A stretch of 64,000 nucleotides of DNA, from the NCBI GenBank assembly GCA_025738555.1, contig JAOVFP010000002.1, positions 62,001 through 126,000 on the forward strand, in the 5' to 3' direction. The translations under genes and the position numbers were made by a program. The notes under the pieces were generated by a model that saw only the letters and a program-made list of their open reading frames with translations, was not told where the DNA came from and ran no database searches. Of the stretch, positions 34,901-46,397 are shown one piece after another; positions within the stretch are counted from its first letter, which is position 1, and each line of letters starts with the position of its first letter. The stretch comes from Cyathus striatus. Lineage: Eukaryota > Basidiomycota > Agaricomycetes > Agaricales > Nidulariaceae.

Positions 34901-35674
34901 TATCTCATACCACCCATATGAGGATCCAAATGTTTGTGTGCAAAACCTTGTGGAGCCCCGCGCCTGAAACAGTCAAGGACTGTACCTATGCCATCACGCG
35001 CTATTGATGCGCGCATCAGAAAGAGCCGGTAACTCCGGATCTATTTATAACAAGCGCCAACTAAAGATAGCGCGTGTCCCACAATAGTACCGTGGCTGCG
35101 GCAAATATGGTGCCGCTGAAACACAGTATTAACACATGGTTTGCCACATGGAGGGTGTTCCATATCTCCCGGGTATTATCGATAGTCTTAGCAGTAGTAC
35201 CCTTACACTATTTACCTACACCATACAGCCGAGTCTAATTACAATATATAAGTAGTTTAGGTTAGCTAGAGGAGAGCAAGGGGCTGTCAACTTTTCGAGT
35301 TACCAATAACTTGAATGGAACTTAAGAACTCGACTTTCACTGGAAAAATGTAAGGTAGTAACTTAAATTGATCCGAGGGAACTCAACTTTCGCTCAAAAA
35401 AAAATAAGCGAGGAACTTAAGTTTACTTGAGAGAACTCGACTTTCACCAAAAAAAAAAGCAAGGAACTTAAGTCCACTCAAGGGAACTCGAATTTCACCA
35501 AAAAAAAAAATCGGGGAACTCGAGTCCACTCGAAATAAGAAAATGGCCACTTGAGGTAACTTAACTTTGACTCGAAAAAGTTAAGCGAGCTCAATAGTGG
35601 AACTCGACTATAACTTAAGTGAGACTCGACTTTAACTCGAAAAACTCGACAGGAACTCGAAAAGTTTGCAGCCC
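31950..35674. mobile_element. 3.7-kb satellite-rich element with 10-bp target duplication
   Basis: GTCTTATATT occurs exactly at 31940-31949 and 35675-35684. Inside, the 5' end GGGCCATCAACTTTTTGAGT and the complement of the 3' end GGGCTGCAAACTTTTCGAGT form terminal inverted repeats. A 9-11 bp duplication suggests a MULE-like mechanism. No transposase is encoded. Both subterminal zones are packed with AACTCGA/AACTTAAG motifs in both orientations (31960-32040, 32755-33110, 34260-34650, 35300-35670). A further 5'-end-like sequence (GGGGCTGTCAACTTTTCGAG) at 35280 suggests a shorter copy or a tandem end duplication. The stretch 34660-35270 looks unique. Confidence 0.8.
33155..33770 (+). repeat. degenerate ~25-30 bp minisatellite (CCGCTCATAATTTCCCACGC type)
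   Basis: The phrase TTTCCCACGC or close variants, alternating with (C/T)CCGCTCAT(A/T), recurs about twenty times. A larger ~228-bp period is superimposed: CATTTCATCATTTCCCGCCC at about 33494 and 33703. Isolated copies also sit at about 32118-32152 and, inverted, near 32690 and 34137. Noncoding. Confidence 0.65.
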
Positions 35675-36263
35675 GTCTTATATTATGAAGTCCTTTAATA
35701 GCTATAGATTCGAGCGAAGGCACCTTCAAGATCTTTCCCAATGCATTCTGCAATGAATACCCTAGACTATGCCAGTATTCGCGCTTGCGGGTCTCATGGG
35801 TTGGCTCACTGAAGCACAGGTATAGTTTCCTGACATAAGGAAGCGCCGTATTAATGAAATAGGGAAGTGTTGGCTCCCAAATAATGGTTTGAGCATTCAA
35901 GTGGAATTCGCGAACATGATATCCGATTTTCGGGGCGGTGACGAACGTACTGTAGAAGCGTATATAATGGTCCCTGTCATTGAGCTCAACCTTGCGAAAG
36001 AGGCGACGCCGAAGAGGTTCTGTGAAGCTTTTGCATATTAATGCGCAACTTCTAATGGAGTATTCGTCATCATTTAAGAGCTCGATTTTGTCCACAATAA
36101 GGTCTGCAATATCTTCTGGTATTCTGATAGGAGCTGACATTTCGTTTTATTGTGGTAAATGGATTCTCAAATCTGCTCCGGAGATACCGCTCTTGTATAT
36201 AGAGAGTTGTATGGTGTAAGCGATGAATAAGGGCAGATGGGACAAAATATATACTGTTCCAGC

Positions 36264-36308
36264 ACCGATTACTGACTTGTACTGAGTCAGTACAAGTCAG
36301 TAGTCGGT
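36264..36308. repeat. 45-bp near-perfect palindrome upstream of the F-box-like gene
   Basis: ACTGACTTGTACTGA (36271-36285), a single G, then its exact reverse complement (36287-36301). The symmetry extends outward as ACCGATT / AGTCGGT with one mismatch. It lies about 125 bp before the F-box-like start codon and beside an AT-rich ATATATACTG stretch. It could be a protein-binding site, a recombination relic or a tiny inverted duplication. Confidence 0.8.
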
Positions 36309-36312
36309 ATAT

Positions 36313-36781
36313 TCAATTGTAATCATGATTGACCTTTATAATAGGTCTCAGTTCCCCTTGAATACAAATAACTGAATTGTAGAGTGTGCACTGAGTGAAT
36401 TTACGGAAAATCCTCGTTGAGTTGTCAGCGAAGAAGGTTAATGAGGCACCTTGAAGCTTGAGCCTCACTAGATCTTCTGCAATAGCGTCCTGGACCTTGG
36501 TATTCTCTACCAAATACTAAGTGGACAATCACTAACGTCTTTTCACATCATCGATGGTAGTTATATAACAATGTTGCGTTTAGCGACGTCCCATGCAGTA
36601 CCCATTGAACGTTCAAACCCACACCGCCGCTAACGTCCACAACGATATTCTGAATTGGAAGTGAACTCCATTCAAGACTGTTAAACACGGAACCATTGTA
36701 CATTGCCAAGGCCAGAGACGTGCAGTGGTCATGGGGTAGGATGGGACGGTGATGAGTTGTACGTACGTACATGAAGAACAA
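36313..36781 (-). pseudogene. O-methyltransferase relic (SAM-binding region)
   Basis: The leftward frame 36781-36548 contains MYNGSVFNSLEWSSLP and then VVDVSGGVGLNVQWVL, matching the SAM-binding motif region (VDVGGGVG) of fungal class-I O-methyltransferases with one Gly replaced by Ser. A second frame, 36513-36313 (VQDAIAEDL .. ASLTFFADN), fits the following VQD..W and RVTF.AHDFF region. A frame break separates the two. N- and C-terminal domains are missing, so this is a decayed fragment. Identification rests on two motifs. Confidence 0.45.
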
Positions 36782-39524
36782 TGCAATCTAGACTTAAAAT
36801 ATCATATCTGAAGTTAGAAAATCACGACGCAGATCATAATGCACATCCAATTACGACTTTAATTAACCCCATTATTAAACGGAATCACAACATATCCCTC
36901 TCGTGATTGCATAGGGTTATTGGCAGTTTAAAGGAAATCAGATGGGAAGTGGTGGTGGGAAAGAATAAAAGTACGCACAATGGATTAGGGCCGGTATCCG
37001 AATACCCACGGATATTATCCGAATTTAGGTAAAGCCGGATGGGTCCGGATAATTTCCCATGGGTGTCCGGATATTTTTGGCTCATCCGGGGCACCCATCT
37101 ACTGTCGGCTGTCCGGAACCTCACAATGCACATGCCTGGAACCTGAACAATCTTCATCTTGCCACTTCCACAGTCACTCTCGGCTCATTTTTATGATACA
37201 TATTTGTATTTAACTATCATACTAACATAATTTAATAATGAGATCATATCTAGTACCGAAAAATGCTAGTTTCCAGTACAGTATCAGTAAAATAGCAATA
37301 TAGAGCACATATATGAAAATTAATTCACCCAAGTTACAGACAAAATAATACACATAACTAAATGTAAATAAGGTGTATCTATGTCTTATATATTGCGAAA
37401 AATCCGCACAAAAGCTGAAGGAAATATTATACAATGACAATGAAACTGAATACAACATAAGCTTACTGGTTAGCGACGCCAATCAACGACTAAGCTTACA
37501 GTCATCAACCACCCAACGTGACACACCACCCTACGTGACAAACCCAACTGATTGACTTCTCCTAACGTCAAATCTATGGCTATCACTACAGTGCCAACGG
37601 GCACCTCCCTTACACATCCCGTTTTAGGTTAAGAAAATTTTTGTACATTTTTTTGATATTTTTTTGGGAAGGAAACCCACCAAAAAAACGCGATTTACGG
37701 TGTCATCTCGTTTTTTCCCACGGTGTTTCAGTTCTCTATGGCTGACCGAAAAAAATTGGGGATCAATCACGGTTATTTCCAGATGTACTAGGCTAAAATA
37801 CTAATGAAATATCATGAAATAGTGGTCTCGTCACTCAAAATGGGTATTTGAATGAATTATTGCCATTTAAGGTATGTAGCTGCTGCAGTGGAAGTTCAAG
37901 AGAGGACCTTAGGGTAGCTTTAGCATGAGAATGTTTGCATATATTACATAATAATATTATGTAATATGTCTTGCTTCACTTTTTCCAAGGCTGAAGAAAA
38001 AAATCATCCAATTGACTTGAAAAGCACAGTAAAGATAGAACTAGCCTATATATCACCATTAAACATGATTCTGTGACAATTAAATAAGTTGCCGAAATGT
38101 AGTTCGAGTTTGACAAAAATTGATGGCTCCCTGCCAAATCAGGTGTTGAGAAGTGACTGATGGCACTGTAGAATTGAACTTAACATCCAACAGGATGCAT
38201 ACATGGTTAAAAAATATACTTTACACCTTTGTATACCTCAAAGTATTTGGATGGACATCATCACTCGAGCTTAGAATTGAGGTGATGCGATTATGTAATG
38301 TATACCATATATGGTAATTAATCATTACATAATACATCATGTTTCATTTTACCCAATGTGTCGACTAGCTCGAGCTCTTCCGTCGATAGTGGATGTTAAA
38401 TGGTGATAAAGTTGACTATTGGATAGATAACATAGCACTATACCCTTTTCAGTCTCTTTCACAACAGATATATTTTGTAGAATGAGGTTTCCTTATACAC
38501 CGAAGAGCTCCTATATAACACTGTGCGATGTTCTGATATTCGACAGCACGAAGCGATAAGTGGTATGCATGTATACACTCTACATCTAACCATTAGTAAG
38601 TCTCCCTGCATGTATCGTTACCACTCACCTGTATCTCACACCCCACCCTCTACCTTCACACCCCAGACCAATCTTTCACCCAACGAACTCATACAGCCCG
38701 GCCCGTAGCGTCATAGCAAATGAAGGATCACAGCCCTCGATGCCATCCCTACCCTATTAAACCTATCCATCTCCTTCGTCTTCTCCTCGCGCGTCCTAGA
38801 CTCCGTAAACATGAGGAGGTGAAGAGGAGGCGTATGGCAGTGGCAGTTGAGCTCGGTGCAGGGTGTAGGGTCGTATGCTCGGCGTGTTCTGCTCGGCTGG
38901 CTGGGGAGAGCTGAGGGAAAGCTTAAAGGAGGCTTGAGGATATCGATCACTAGTGAACAATGGAAGTACACCGCTCACCTAAATCTGCGCTTTCATCGTG
39001 GCATAATGTAGCAGAATTGTCTCTGGATGACATTGAGAACCTTGGACTAGATTTCACTTCTCTATGGAATGATTATACAGGGGTGGAACGTCGATGAGTC
39101 ATAGATTAAGTTGGATGGTGTCCATTGGGTGTGGAGGACGGGGCTGGCGACGAGGAAGGGATTGGAACTTGAAGCTGAAGCACTGAAGGGCCATCGATAG
39201 CGGAGACCAAGAGTTGTGCTGCAACGGTGTTTGTACATGTATATTGCAAAGGCTTTCGGTATTACACAGTGACAAAGCAAGAACCTTTCAATATCACATG
39301 AGTCATTGACGTAAGCGGACTCAATAGATCTATTGAGCTGACTCAGGTCGTATACTATATAATGCGCCTCTCTGCAGAATTGAAATCGATGGAGCGCTGC
39401 TTTCAGCTATACACTAGCTACAGTCTACAGCATAATTCTTGCTACACTCATCGACTTGCAACACAAAGGTGAACAATCCGATCATATATGAATAATGAAG
39501 CATTATCTGACATCCTAAACTTTG
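36782..39524. other. 2.7-kb intergenic stretch with small repeats, no gene
   Basis: A cluster of CCGGAT/ATCCGG phrases at 36980-37120 (for example GGTATCCGAATACCC) resembles the end of a small DNA element but no partner end was found. A 27-bp palindrome ATATTACATAATA-A-TATTATGTAATAT lies at about 37945-37971. The phrase TAATATGTCTTGCTTCACTT near 37962 has a diverged direct copy near 38329. No convincing coding sequence. Confidence 0.4.
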
Positions 39525-40879
39525 ATATCAACAGACTCCCCGTTCGAAATAACCGATCATATCATTGACAATGTCGCAATGATAGATGATGATGGCCAAC
39601 CTGCATTAAAGGCTTGTGCATTAACCTGCACAAATTTTCGGAGCCATTCACAATGTCGTCTCTTTTACTCTGTCGACATCTCGTGTAGCATCAATTCGTC
39701 AACGGTGCTAAAGCTTATGCGACTTTATGAATGCTTAGAAGCATCAGCGCATATTTCTGGGTATATTCGTGAATTACATCTAACAGGGATATGGAGTGAT
39801 CTTATTGTGCTCAATCACCCAATATTTCCAAAACTACTACAGATGGTACATAGCGTATCGGTTTTCGAGCTCTCCGGAAATTGTCATGATACAAGATCTC
39901 TAAGCTGGGACAAAATGAACGCTGAAACACAAATAGAATTGCACAAAATTCTCTCTTCGCTAGCGATCACAAGGATCGCTCTGTCCAAGATATATCTTCC
40001 AAAGATTTATGCAAAATACTTCTTACACATTCCTTCTGTCACGCTGGATAGTTTATTATTGACTAATTCTGGATGTAATAGCATACAAGAACCAGAATCA
40101 CTTCCAGATATCAATACGGATAGTCGTAGATTGAACTGTCTGACCATCTCTAATGTCAACGTGCGTTGGATATTTCCTCTGGTTGAACAGCTATCGCCCC
40201 AAAGCTGCAAGTTGGAGAAGTTAATAATGGCCAACTACGACTTGTCTAGTAATATATCCAGCCCTGAAATGATGATGAAAACAGCCGGAGAGATAGTTAG
40301 GAAACAAAAGGACTCCCTTACTGCCTTAGAGTTACCACGTAGCCGATTTTGGGAAGGTAAAGTTTCATGCAATATATTAGAATATACAAAGCTGATATTA
40401 TATATTATCGAGATTACATATCTCTGATTCCTATTTCTATCATTTCTCAGCTTCGAACTCTCAAGATGTTCATAGATTTCGAAAAAGACGATGCGTTGTG
40501 TGTTCCGATTCAAACATTGTCCGAGATGCGAAAAGGGAATGGGATACAGGAACTCAGTTTCGAAATTTATTACAAAGACATCGACAAGTTCAAAGGTTTT
40601 ATTAGTAACGGGCAGAGCTGGAATATCTTTGATGAACTACTGTCCTCTCCGAGGTTCCCAAACCTGAAGATGGTCAACATCATTCTAACGTCATTTACCA
40701 CTGGATTTATGCAAGATGAAGAATATGGATATTTGCAGTCATTGCTAGAGCAACTACTTTATGCTACAAAGCGGAAGGGTATATTGCATGTAACTAATGG
40801 TATATGCGACATATGGATTTATGTTCGAGTATATGAACAGGATTTGTACAATAAACTTGAAGTTGTTAACTATCTCTAA
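39525..40879 (+). pseudogene. second F-box-like gene, probably inactive
   Basis: The frame TSTDSPFEITDHIIDN-like start, DGQPALKACALTCTNFRS and later SLTISNVNVRWIF parallel the F-box-like gene at 31236-36140 throughout. The expected start codon reads ATA (39525-39527, ATA TCA ACA GAC) where the paralogue has ATG TCA. No in-frame ATG precedes it. After ..SLTALELPRSRFWEG a stop and frame change intervene (40360-40449) before LRTLKMFIDFEKDD, the segment equivalent to LRIFYVFLNFNGSD in the paralogue. A GTAAAG..CTCAG intron of about 90 nt there would give the wrong phase. The tail ends ..LEVVNYL. An upstream exon supplying a Met cannot be excluded. Confidence 0.6.
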
Positions 40880-41335
40880 ATTCATTGTACATAATCGAAT
40901 CTAATTCCTTATGTTCGGCAAGCAGAGAGTTATACTTATATGACGGTCAAAGTGCACATTCACTGTGCCACGCAGCCTCTTTCGAGGGCGCCCCCCGCTC
41001 AGTGCAACCTTTTTTGGTGCAATTTATTATAAGGCAGAGCCCTACTTTTCCACTTCCTTTCCTAGTAATCAATGCCAAATGAAACAATAGCAAGTATATT
41101 AAGCTAGCCAGTGAAGGAGCGACAAATTATTAAAGTAAATAAAAGAATTTATAAATTTAAATACTACAACTTCTCATGCCTTACAGATACTAAAGCATAC
41201 AGCTACATATATTCATTGTCTCTCTGTGAATACCATTGATTACTAACCAACACTTTACTCCACATACAATATCCCCTGCCCGCTTCCCAGCCATACCTCA
41301 CTCTGTGCAAACCTACAACTTGAATGGATGCCATG
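40880..41335. other. intergenic, nothing recognised
   Basis: AT-rich except for a short GC-rich patch near 40980-41000. No frame of interest. Confidence 0.4.
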
Positions 41336-41726
41336 TTAACACGACGAAGGGGTGGGTGCGAGTTTCACACTGACGGTGCATTCCTGTTGATTTAGATACA
41401 TAAAATATACAGGGGCACGCTGGAACGAAGAAAGTCAGTCGAAAAGAATAGTTGGTATGGATTTTATGAACGTACCAATCCGAAGGAAGGCGAAGGCCGG
41501 GAGAGGAGTAGTAGGAAGTGCTCACTTGAGGCTGTAAGTGACTGCGGTACGTAACGGGTACTGGGCCGTTAGCAGAGGTCCAAGCGACTTCAGATGTGGT
41601 TGCGCTATTGCAACCAGTGAGAGGATCCGGAGCAAACGACTCTTTACATACCACCCATTCCTCTACACACTCCAAATAGCCGCAATCCTCCCCATCAATG
41701 GCAGCTCCAATACAGTTCGAGCCCAC
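41336..41726 (-). CDS. possible small cysteine-containing protein, 5' end unresolved
   Basis: The leftward frame GSNCIGAAIDGEDCGYLECV.. to ..YRSHLQPQ is followed by a good GTGAGC donor (near 41526). A TTCCAG acceptor near 41418 continues in phase as RAPVYFMYLNQQEC.. to a TAA at 41336-41338. The two exons have normal codon use and several cysteines, as in small secreted proteins. No start codon or signal peptide could be linked. An upstream ATG-containing frame (LRSIADNAEDLQAMLAALF) ends at a GTAAGT but does not join sensibly. The family is not recognised. Confidence 0.3.
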
Positions 41727-44055
41727 AAGGGGAACTTACGAAGAGAGCCGCGAGCATGGCTTGGAGATCTTCTGCATTGTCAGCAATGCTTCGAAGCGGA
41801 GGCGACGAACGGGACAATGTATTTCGACGAGTTACGATGATAGTCGATAATAGTATATAAAATCCTAGGGCTGGCTCACGCCGGCATAGCCCACTACCTA
41901 GTACCTAAGTATTCCGTGATCATCGATCAGTGCCCAGTGCTTAGTGCTTAAGTAGCTACAAATTTTTATTAATATTGAATACAACTGTGTAGCATAAAAA
42001 GATAGAACAAATAACCTAGTAATTTTCAAACATTTAATGGGCATGCCTGTAGGCTGTGGTGTCGAATAGTAGGAATATAGGTCTAGTCTGATAACCAGCT
42101 ATTGAAGATTACAGCTCGGAATCAGTGAGGGGTGTCAGGAGTGCACACTCAGTCTCAGACACTCAGAAGAAGACTTGGATATTCAGCGCTCAGCAGTCAG
42201 AAGGTTTCACTGAAAAGAGCGAACCATATGTATTTACACGTTATCTATGGTAATTATTGCGTTGCACAGTGGGAAAGAATTCAGTTGCTCTAGTAGGCCT
42301 TCGGTAAAGTGCAATAATCTCTCAGCATTGACTGGTTTTTGAAAACGTCGAGATATAGAGTACTATCAAGGGACAGAGCAAGCAGCATTGAGTACCTACA
42401 GTGACATAAGATACTCAGAACATAATGGACATATATACAGCCCACTTACCACTGACCACATACAAAATAATCGTGTTTTGGTGATCTGCGTACATTCAAA
42501 GTCCAGCCGTACTCCATCAATGTGTAGAAAACTTATTTAAGTGACTTGCAAGTGTGGCTTTCATTGACAGGGAGGAGCTGTTGGGGAACTAAGTATCATC
42601 TGGATCAGTACAGACTGAGACATGTAAAGTTAGACGCTTACACTTGGGTGCTACATCATTCAGCAAACAGCTGTAAACTCAATGACACAGCATAAAATTC
42701 CCCGCATAACCGCAAGAATCTGGTGCACCCTATAACCCTACTACCTTAAAAGGTAGTGGGAATATAAGGGGCCACGTGCTGCATAAGCGGAACGATCCAA
42801 TAGAGGGCACGAAAACAATATAAACTCAACTAGGATCAGGTGTTGAATAATTTACAAGACAAAAGGAAAAATACATTGAACGTACCGTTCCATAGACATA
42901 TATGCTAAATTTCCAATGGAACTTCAAGCAACAATAAACTTATGAAAGAGCGGGTATCACAGCCTGAAGTTGGAACTTGGAACTTGGAACGCATCACATT
43001 GGTGACTGATCGGTCACATGAATTGTTGCATGCCCGGCAGCCCAACGCCGCGCTGGCAACAGAAGCTCCTGCCAAACAACACCAATAAACGTGTACACAA
43101 TTACATACAAAAATTTAACATGCAACGTACATCGCTTCGTGACGCACGTTAAAGTGCAAGCTTGACGAATCCTAGTTTTAGTTGCATCCTTTTATACACA
43201 CTAAGTTAACTTGTTACACTATATTTTAATTTTTAGTTGTCATTATTTCCAGCTTGAATTTATTTGAACAGAATTTAATCAGTGGTATAATTTTTTGTCT
43301 TCAATATTATTCTTATGATTAACTTTTGCTTCATTTTTACATTAAAAAGCTGGTATAAGGCACTCATTTTGATTTGATTAAAGTGAAAAAATGAAACTAT
43401 TGACAATGAGCAGAGAGTGTATATGAGCACGACGCACAAATTCAAGCATGGCTGGCAAATCTGACGAGTGTTTCGGACAAATCCGAGCATGGCGGAGAAA
43501 TCTGATCGTAGTGGCAAAATCCGTACGTGCATGCACAGCCACTATGCATTTTCGCTCGCCAGCACAGACAAATAGGGGAGCAAGCTCCCCCAATCAACGT
43601 GTATGTTTGTTGATTTATCCCAATGCCACATGACCATAACGCTGCAAGTTGTCTGTTTGTGATTCACTGTTCAGGACTTCTCTCCACTCTCTCATCTCTG
43701 TGAGTCTCTCTCAGCTCGCTTACTTCGATCTACCACTGCTCCATTCATGATGTACTGAAGCAGCACATATTAGGTACTTATTTGACTGATCTATCTCATG
43801 GATTTATTATGTTTGAGTATGAGAACAGGATTTGCAAAAATAAAGTATGAATTATCATTAAAAATTCGTTGCGCTATGCTACCGCTCTGTTCTATAAAAA
43901 GTATATCAGTGTTCTAAAAATATAGAAATAGCAACAAAAGGTAACTAAGTAGAAGGTTGACACACTTCGTCTAATATAGCGTAAAGTTCTGAGTGCAAGT
44001 CACATAGGCTTTTCTCTAGCCTGTTCAACTTACAGAGAGCAAGAGAAAATTTGTC
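41727..44055. other. 2.3-kb intergenic stretch, nothing recognised
   Basis: No convincing gene. A perfect 18-bp palindrome ACTACCTT-AA-AAGGTAGT is near 42739. The patch 43440-43540 contains repeated (G)GCA(A/G)A(A/T)(A/T)TC-type phrases. Confidence 0.4.
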
Positions 44056-44315
44056 ATAGGGCAGGCCTATGGGCAGGTGTACGGGAGGATGTGGAGGCAG
44101 GTGTACAGAGGATTGTGCATGCGCTGGGTCTACAGGCAGGTGTACAGGAGGGTGTGGAAGTGGGTGTACAGGTGATTGTCAGTGTGGCAGGTGTATGGGA
44201 GGGTGTGGAGGTGGGTGTAGGGGTGGCTGCACATGTGGGTGTGTGGCAGGTGGCTGTGCATGTGGTTGTCTGGCCTGGTGTACAGGTGATTGTGCTGGTG
44301 TGTATGCTTGAAGGA
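44056..44315 (+). repeat. GT-rich minisatellite (GGTGTACAGGAGGGTGTGGA type)
   Basis: Units of roughly 18-36 bp built on GGTGT(A/G)(C/G)(A/G)GG and GTGTGG(A/C) repeat from 44056 to 44315. All three forward frames and the reverse stay open because the repeat has no stops. One frame is Cys/Gly-rich (CTGGCG.., CMGGCGGGCRGGC), but this is expected of the repeat. Confidence 0.7.
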
Positions 44316-45869
44316 CAGATGATAACTTTACCTTTTGCGTGGATGCTCTGCATTTAACCCTCCTCAGCTCCACCATAGTTGTCCTACACTTGAATGCATT
44401 GTGCCTGAATGTGTCTGTGTTCATGCCACCAACAACCTGAAATCACTGACCACTTCCTGTTTCACTACCCTGCCCATAGGGCAGCAAGGTGTCAGCTTGC
44501 CCACACATGCTCCCTTCCAGGCAACCAACTCACCCTCACAAGCTCCTGACATCTCCCAAACACATTACAGCCCTGTTCAAATATGTCCATTTCATTGCAT
44601 GCTTCCACTACATGTTAGGATCTCTCCTTGAGTGGGACCCCCCCAATGAGTGACCTTACCTCATGCCTCCTCTGCCAGACAATAGGCCTTGGGAATACTC
44701 CTGTGCATTTTAAGTAGTCCCTTCAGCATTGAGCCAGTAGAATAACTTTTGATACACACTATTTGTATCTATCAAATAACTTGTATAATGGACACTTATA
44801 TATGTTCTTTTATGATATGTAATTGAATTATTTTTTACTCTACTGTGCTTTTTATAAATTGACATATGGCACCAACTGCCTGCCAAAATAGGCATCAAAA
44901 CAGTATTTTCCAACTTGAACTCAGAATCACACTATTCTGTACTGCATCATTGGTAAAATATGTTTATAGAAGTAATTATAACAAATGTATTGATCCATAA
45001 TTTCAAAATAAAATTCAGAAGTATGTTATCTTGCAGTTAACAACATACACCTTAAAAGTATGAAATCAACACTTCAGGCTTGAACATATTGTACTCACAT
45101 ATGAACTGAGTATTTTTGTCACTATAGCTAAGTGAGAAAATGTGATTCAAAGAACAGCTGTAGGTATGAGTTTTGCCTGCCAAAGGATGTGGGAATGTAC
45201 TACAGTGTTCACTTTACAAGTGAGTTAACCTTGCCCTAGACCACAATTCTCTTTTAAATAACATGTATTATGCATAATAACATTGTAAAATCAATGTTCT
45301 TCAGCTAGGTCATTTGTAATATGTGTATATCTTTAGTATATCATGGTATAATGCAAAGATCCTGCAGAAAGAGGCATAATATCAGTTATTTCTGCATTTT
45401 GTCATTAGCATGTTACTTTTTAACCAGATTCAATAACAAAAAATACATAGTTGAATACAGTTTCACCCAGTAGAGGTATAGTCCTCTGTGGGGTGAGCCT
45501 CCCTCAGTCCCAAGTGCATAAGACCAGTTCTATAGGCAGAAACTAGTTACACAGGCATAGGTATGACAGTAAGAAAGACTGAAGAGTGGTGATGTAAGTG
45601 AGTCTACTTATGTGCTACTGTAAACCTTAACCAAACCTTAATTGTTGATTCACAGCATCTGTTTGTGATGGCCTCTGACATGGCTTTTGGTCACAAGCCT
45701 CCTACTGTCTTAGCTGCCCCCTCATACTTGATGTCTCTAACTAGCATCCCAAGCAGTCTCCTGAATAGGAGGATTTTATTTACTCATAATGTGAACAGGA
45801 GGTTGCTTTATATTGGTTCTCACCTGCCTTTGGATCAGATCTTTTACTAGGCATGTACTCAATGCTGGT
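44316..45869. other. decayed sequence upstream of the retroelement RT
   Basis: Frames at 44335-44631 and 45665-45850 are short and unrecognised, possibly the degraded Gag or upstream part of the retroelement whose RT starts near 45900. The remainder is AT-rich noncoding. Confidence 0.35.
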
Positions 45870-46397
45870 CCATGCTGTACCAAAAGCTATCCAAAATTTT
45901 TATATGGCTACAAACCATAGTTGTGGTGAGCTCTCACTCAACTCTATGGTTGAATGTGATGCAATTGAGGGTTGATCTTCCCTTAACACTCTCAAATCCT
46001 TTGTGGATTCTTTACTAGCCTTACAGCAGATCTTTGGACCAAACACACCATTAGTACTCTTCAAGTCAGATTTCAAAAGTACCTATCAGCTTATTCCAAT
46101 GGCACCTGAAGCTCAAGTCAAGCAAATTGTTACACTACTGAATGGACAGTGCCATGTAGATCAGTGTAATATCTTTGGTGGGTCTCCATCATCAGGTGTT
46201 TGGATTTTGGTCAACTCCTTAGCAACCTGGGCAGGTGTTTTCATCAAATGGATACCAGATATTTTCCAGTATTCTGACAACATTTTCAGGCCATACCATC
46301 AAGACATTCCAGCTCATTAAGCCGAACTTTTCTCTTTTTGGGATGAACTTGGCATTCCTCACAAGAAGGAAAAACAGCTATTTGGTTCATCACTAAG

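Larger units (their letters stand above)
31236..36140 (-). pseudogene. F-box-like protein gene split by a 3.7-kb element, plus one nonsense codon
   Basis: ATG at 36140 begins MSAPIRIPEDIADLIVDKIE, then DEYSIRSCALICKSFTEPLR, the N-terminal F-box pattern of the many basidiomycete F-box/leucine-repeat proteins (SCF ubiquitin-ligase adaptors). Joining 36140-35675 to 31939-31236 (element and one target copy removed) gives exactly 390 codons. The junction reads ..KGLHNIR/LAHIKSLLQIPN.., so the original was an uninterrupted single-exon frame. The C-terminal part has irregular leucine-rich repeats (CNLRSLTISALPFGKML, MLEELHVENYGEKL). Codon 265 is TGA (31611-31613, between NGPGR and ALDIGDLPNLR). A related copy lies at 39525-40879. 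Confidence 0.75.

Noticed and set aside
36980..37120. CCGGAT-rich patch as a hAT end
   Set aside because: It resembles a transposon terminus, but no matching inverted end or target duplication was found nearby.
38720..39280. Overlapping frames on both strands around 38.7-39.3 kb
   Set aside because: No recognisable motif and no consistent exon structure.
44069..44357. Cys/Gly-rich metallothionein-like frame
   Set aside because: All frames of this GT-rich minisatellite are open, and there is no promoter, splice or start context.
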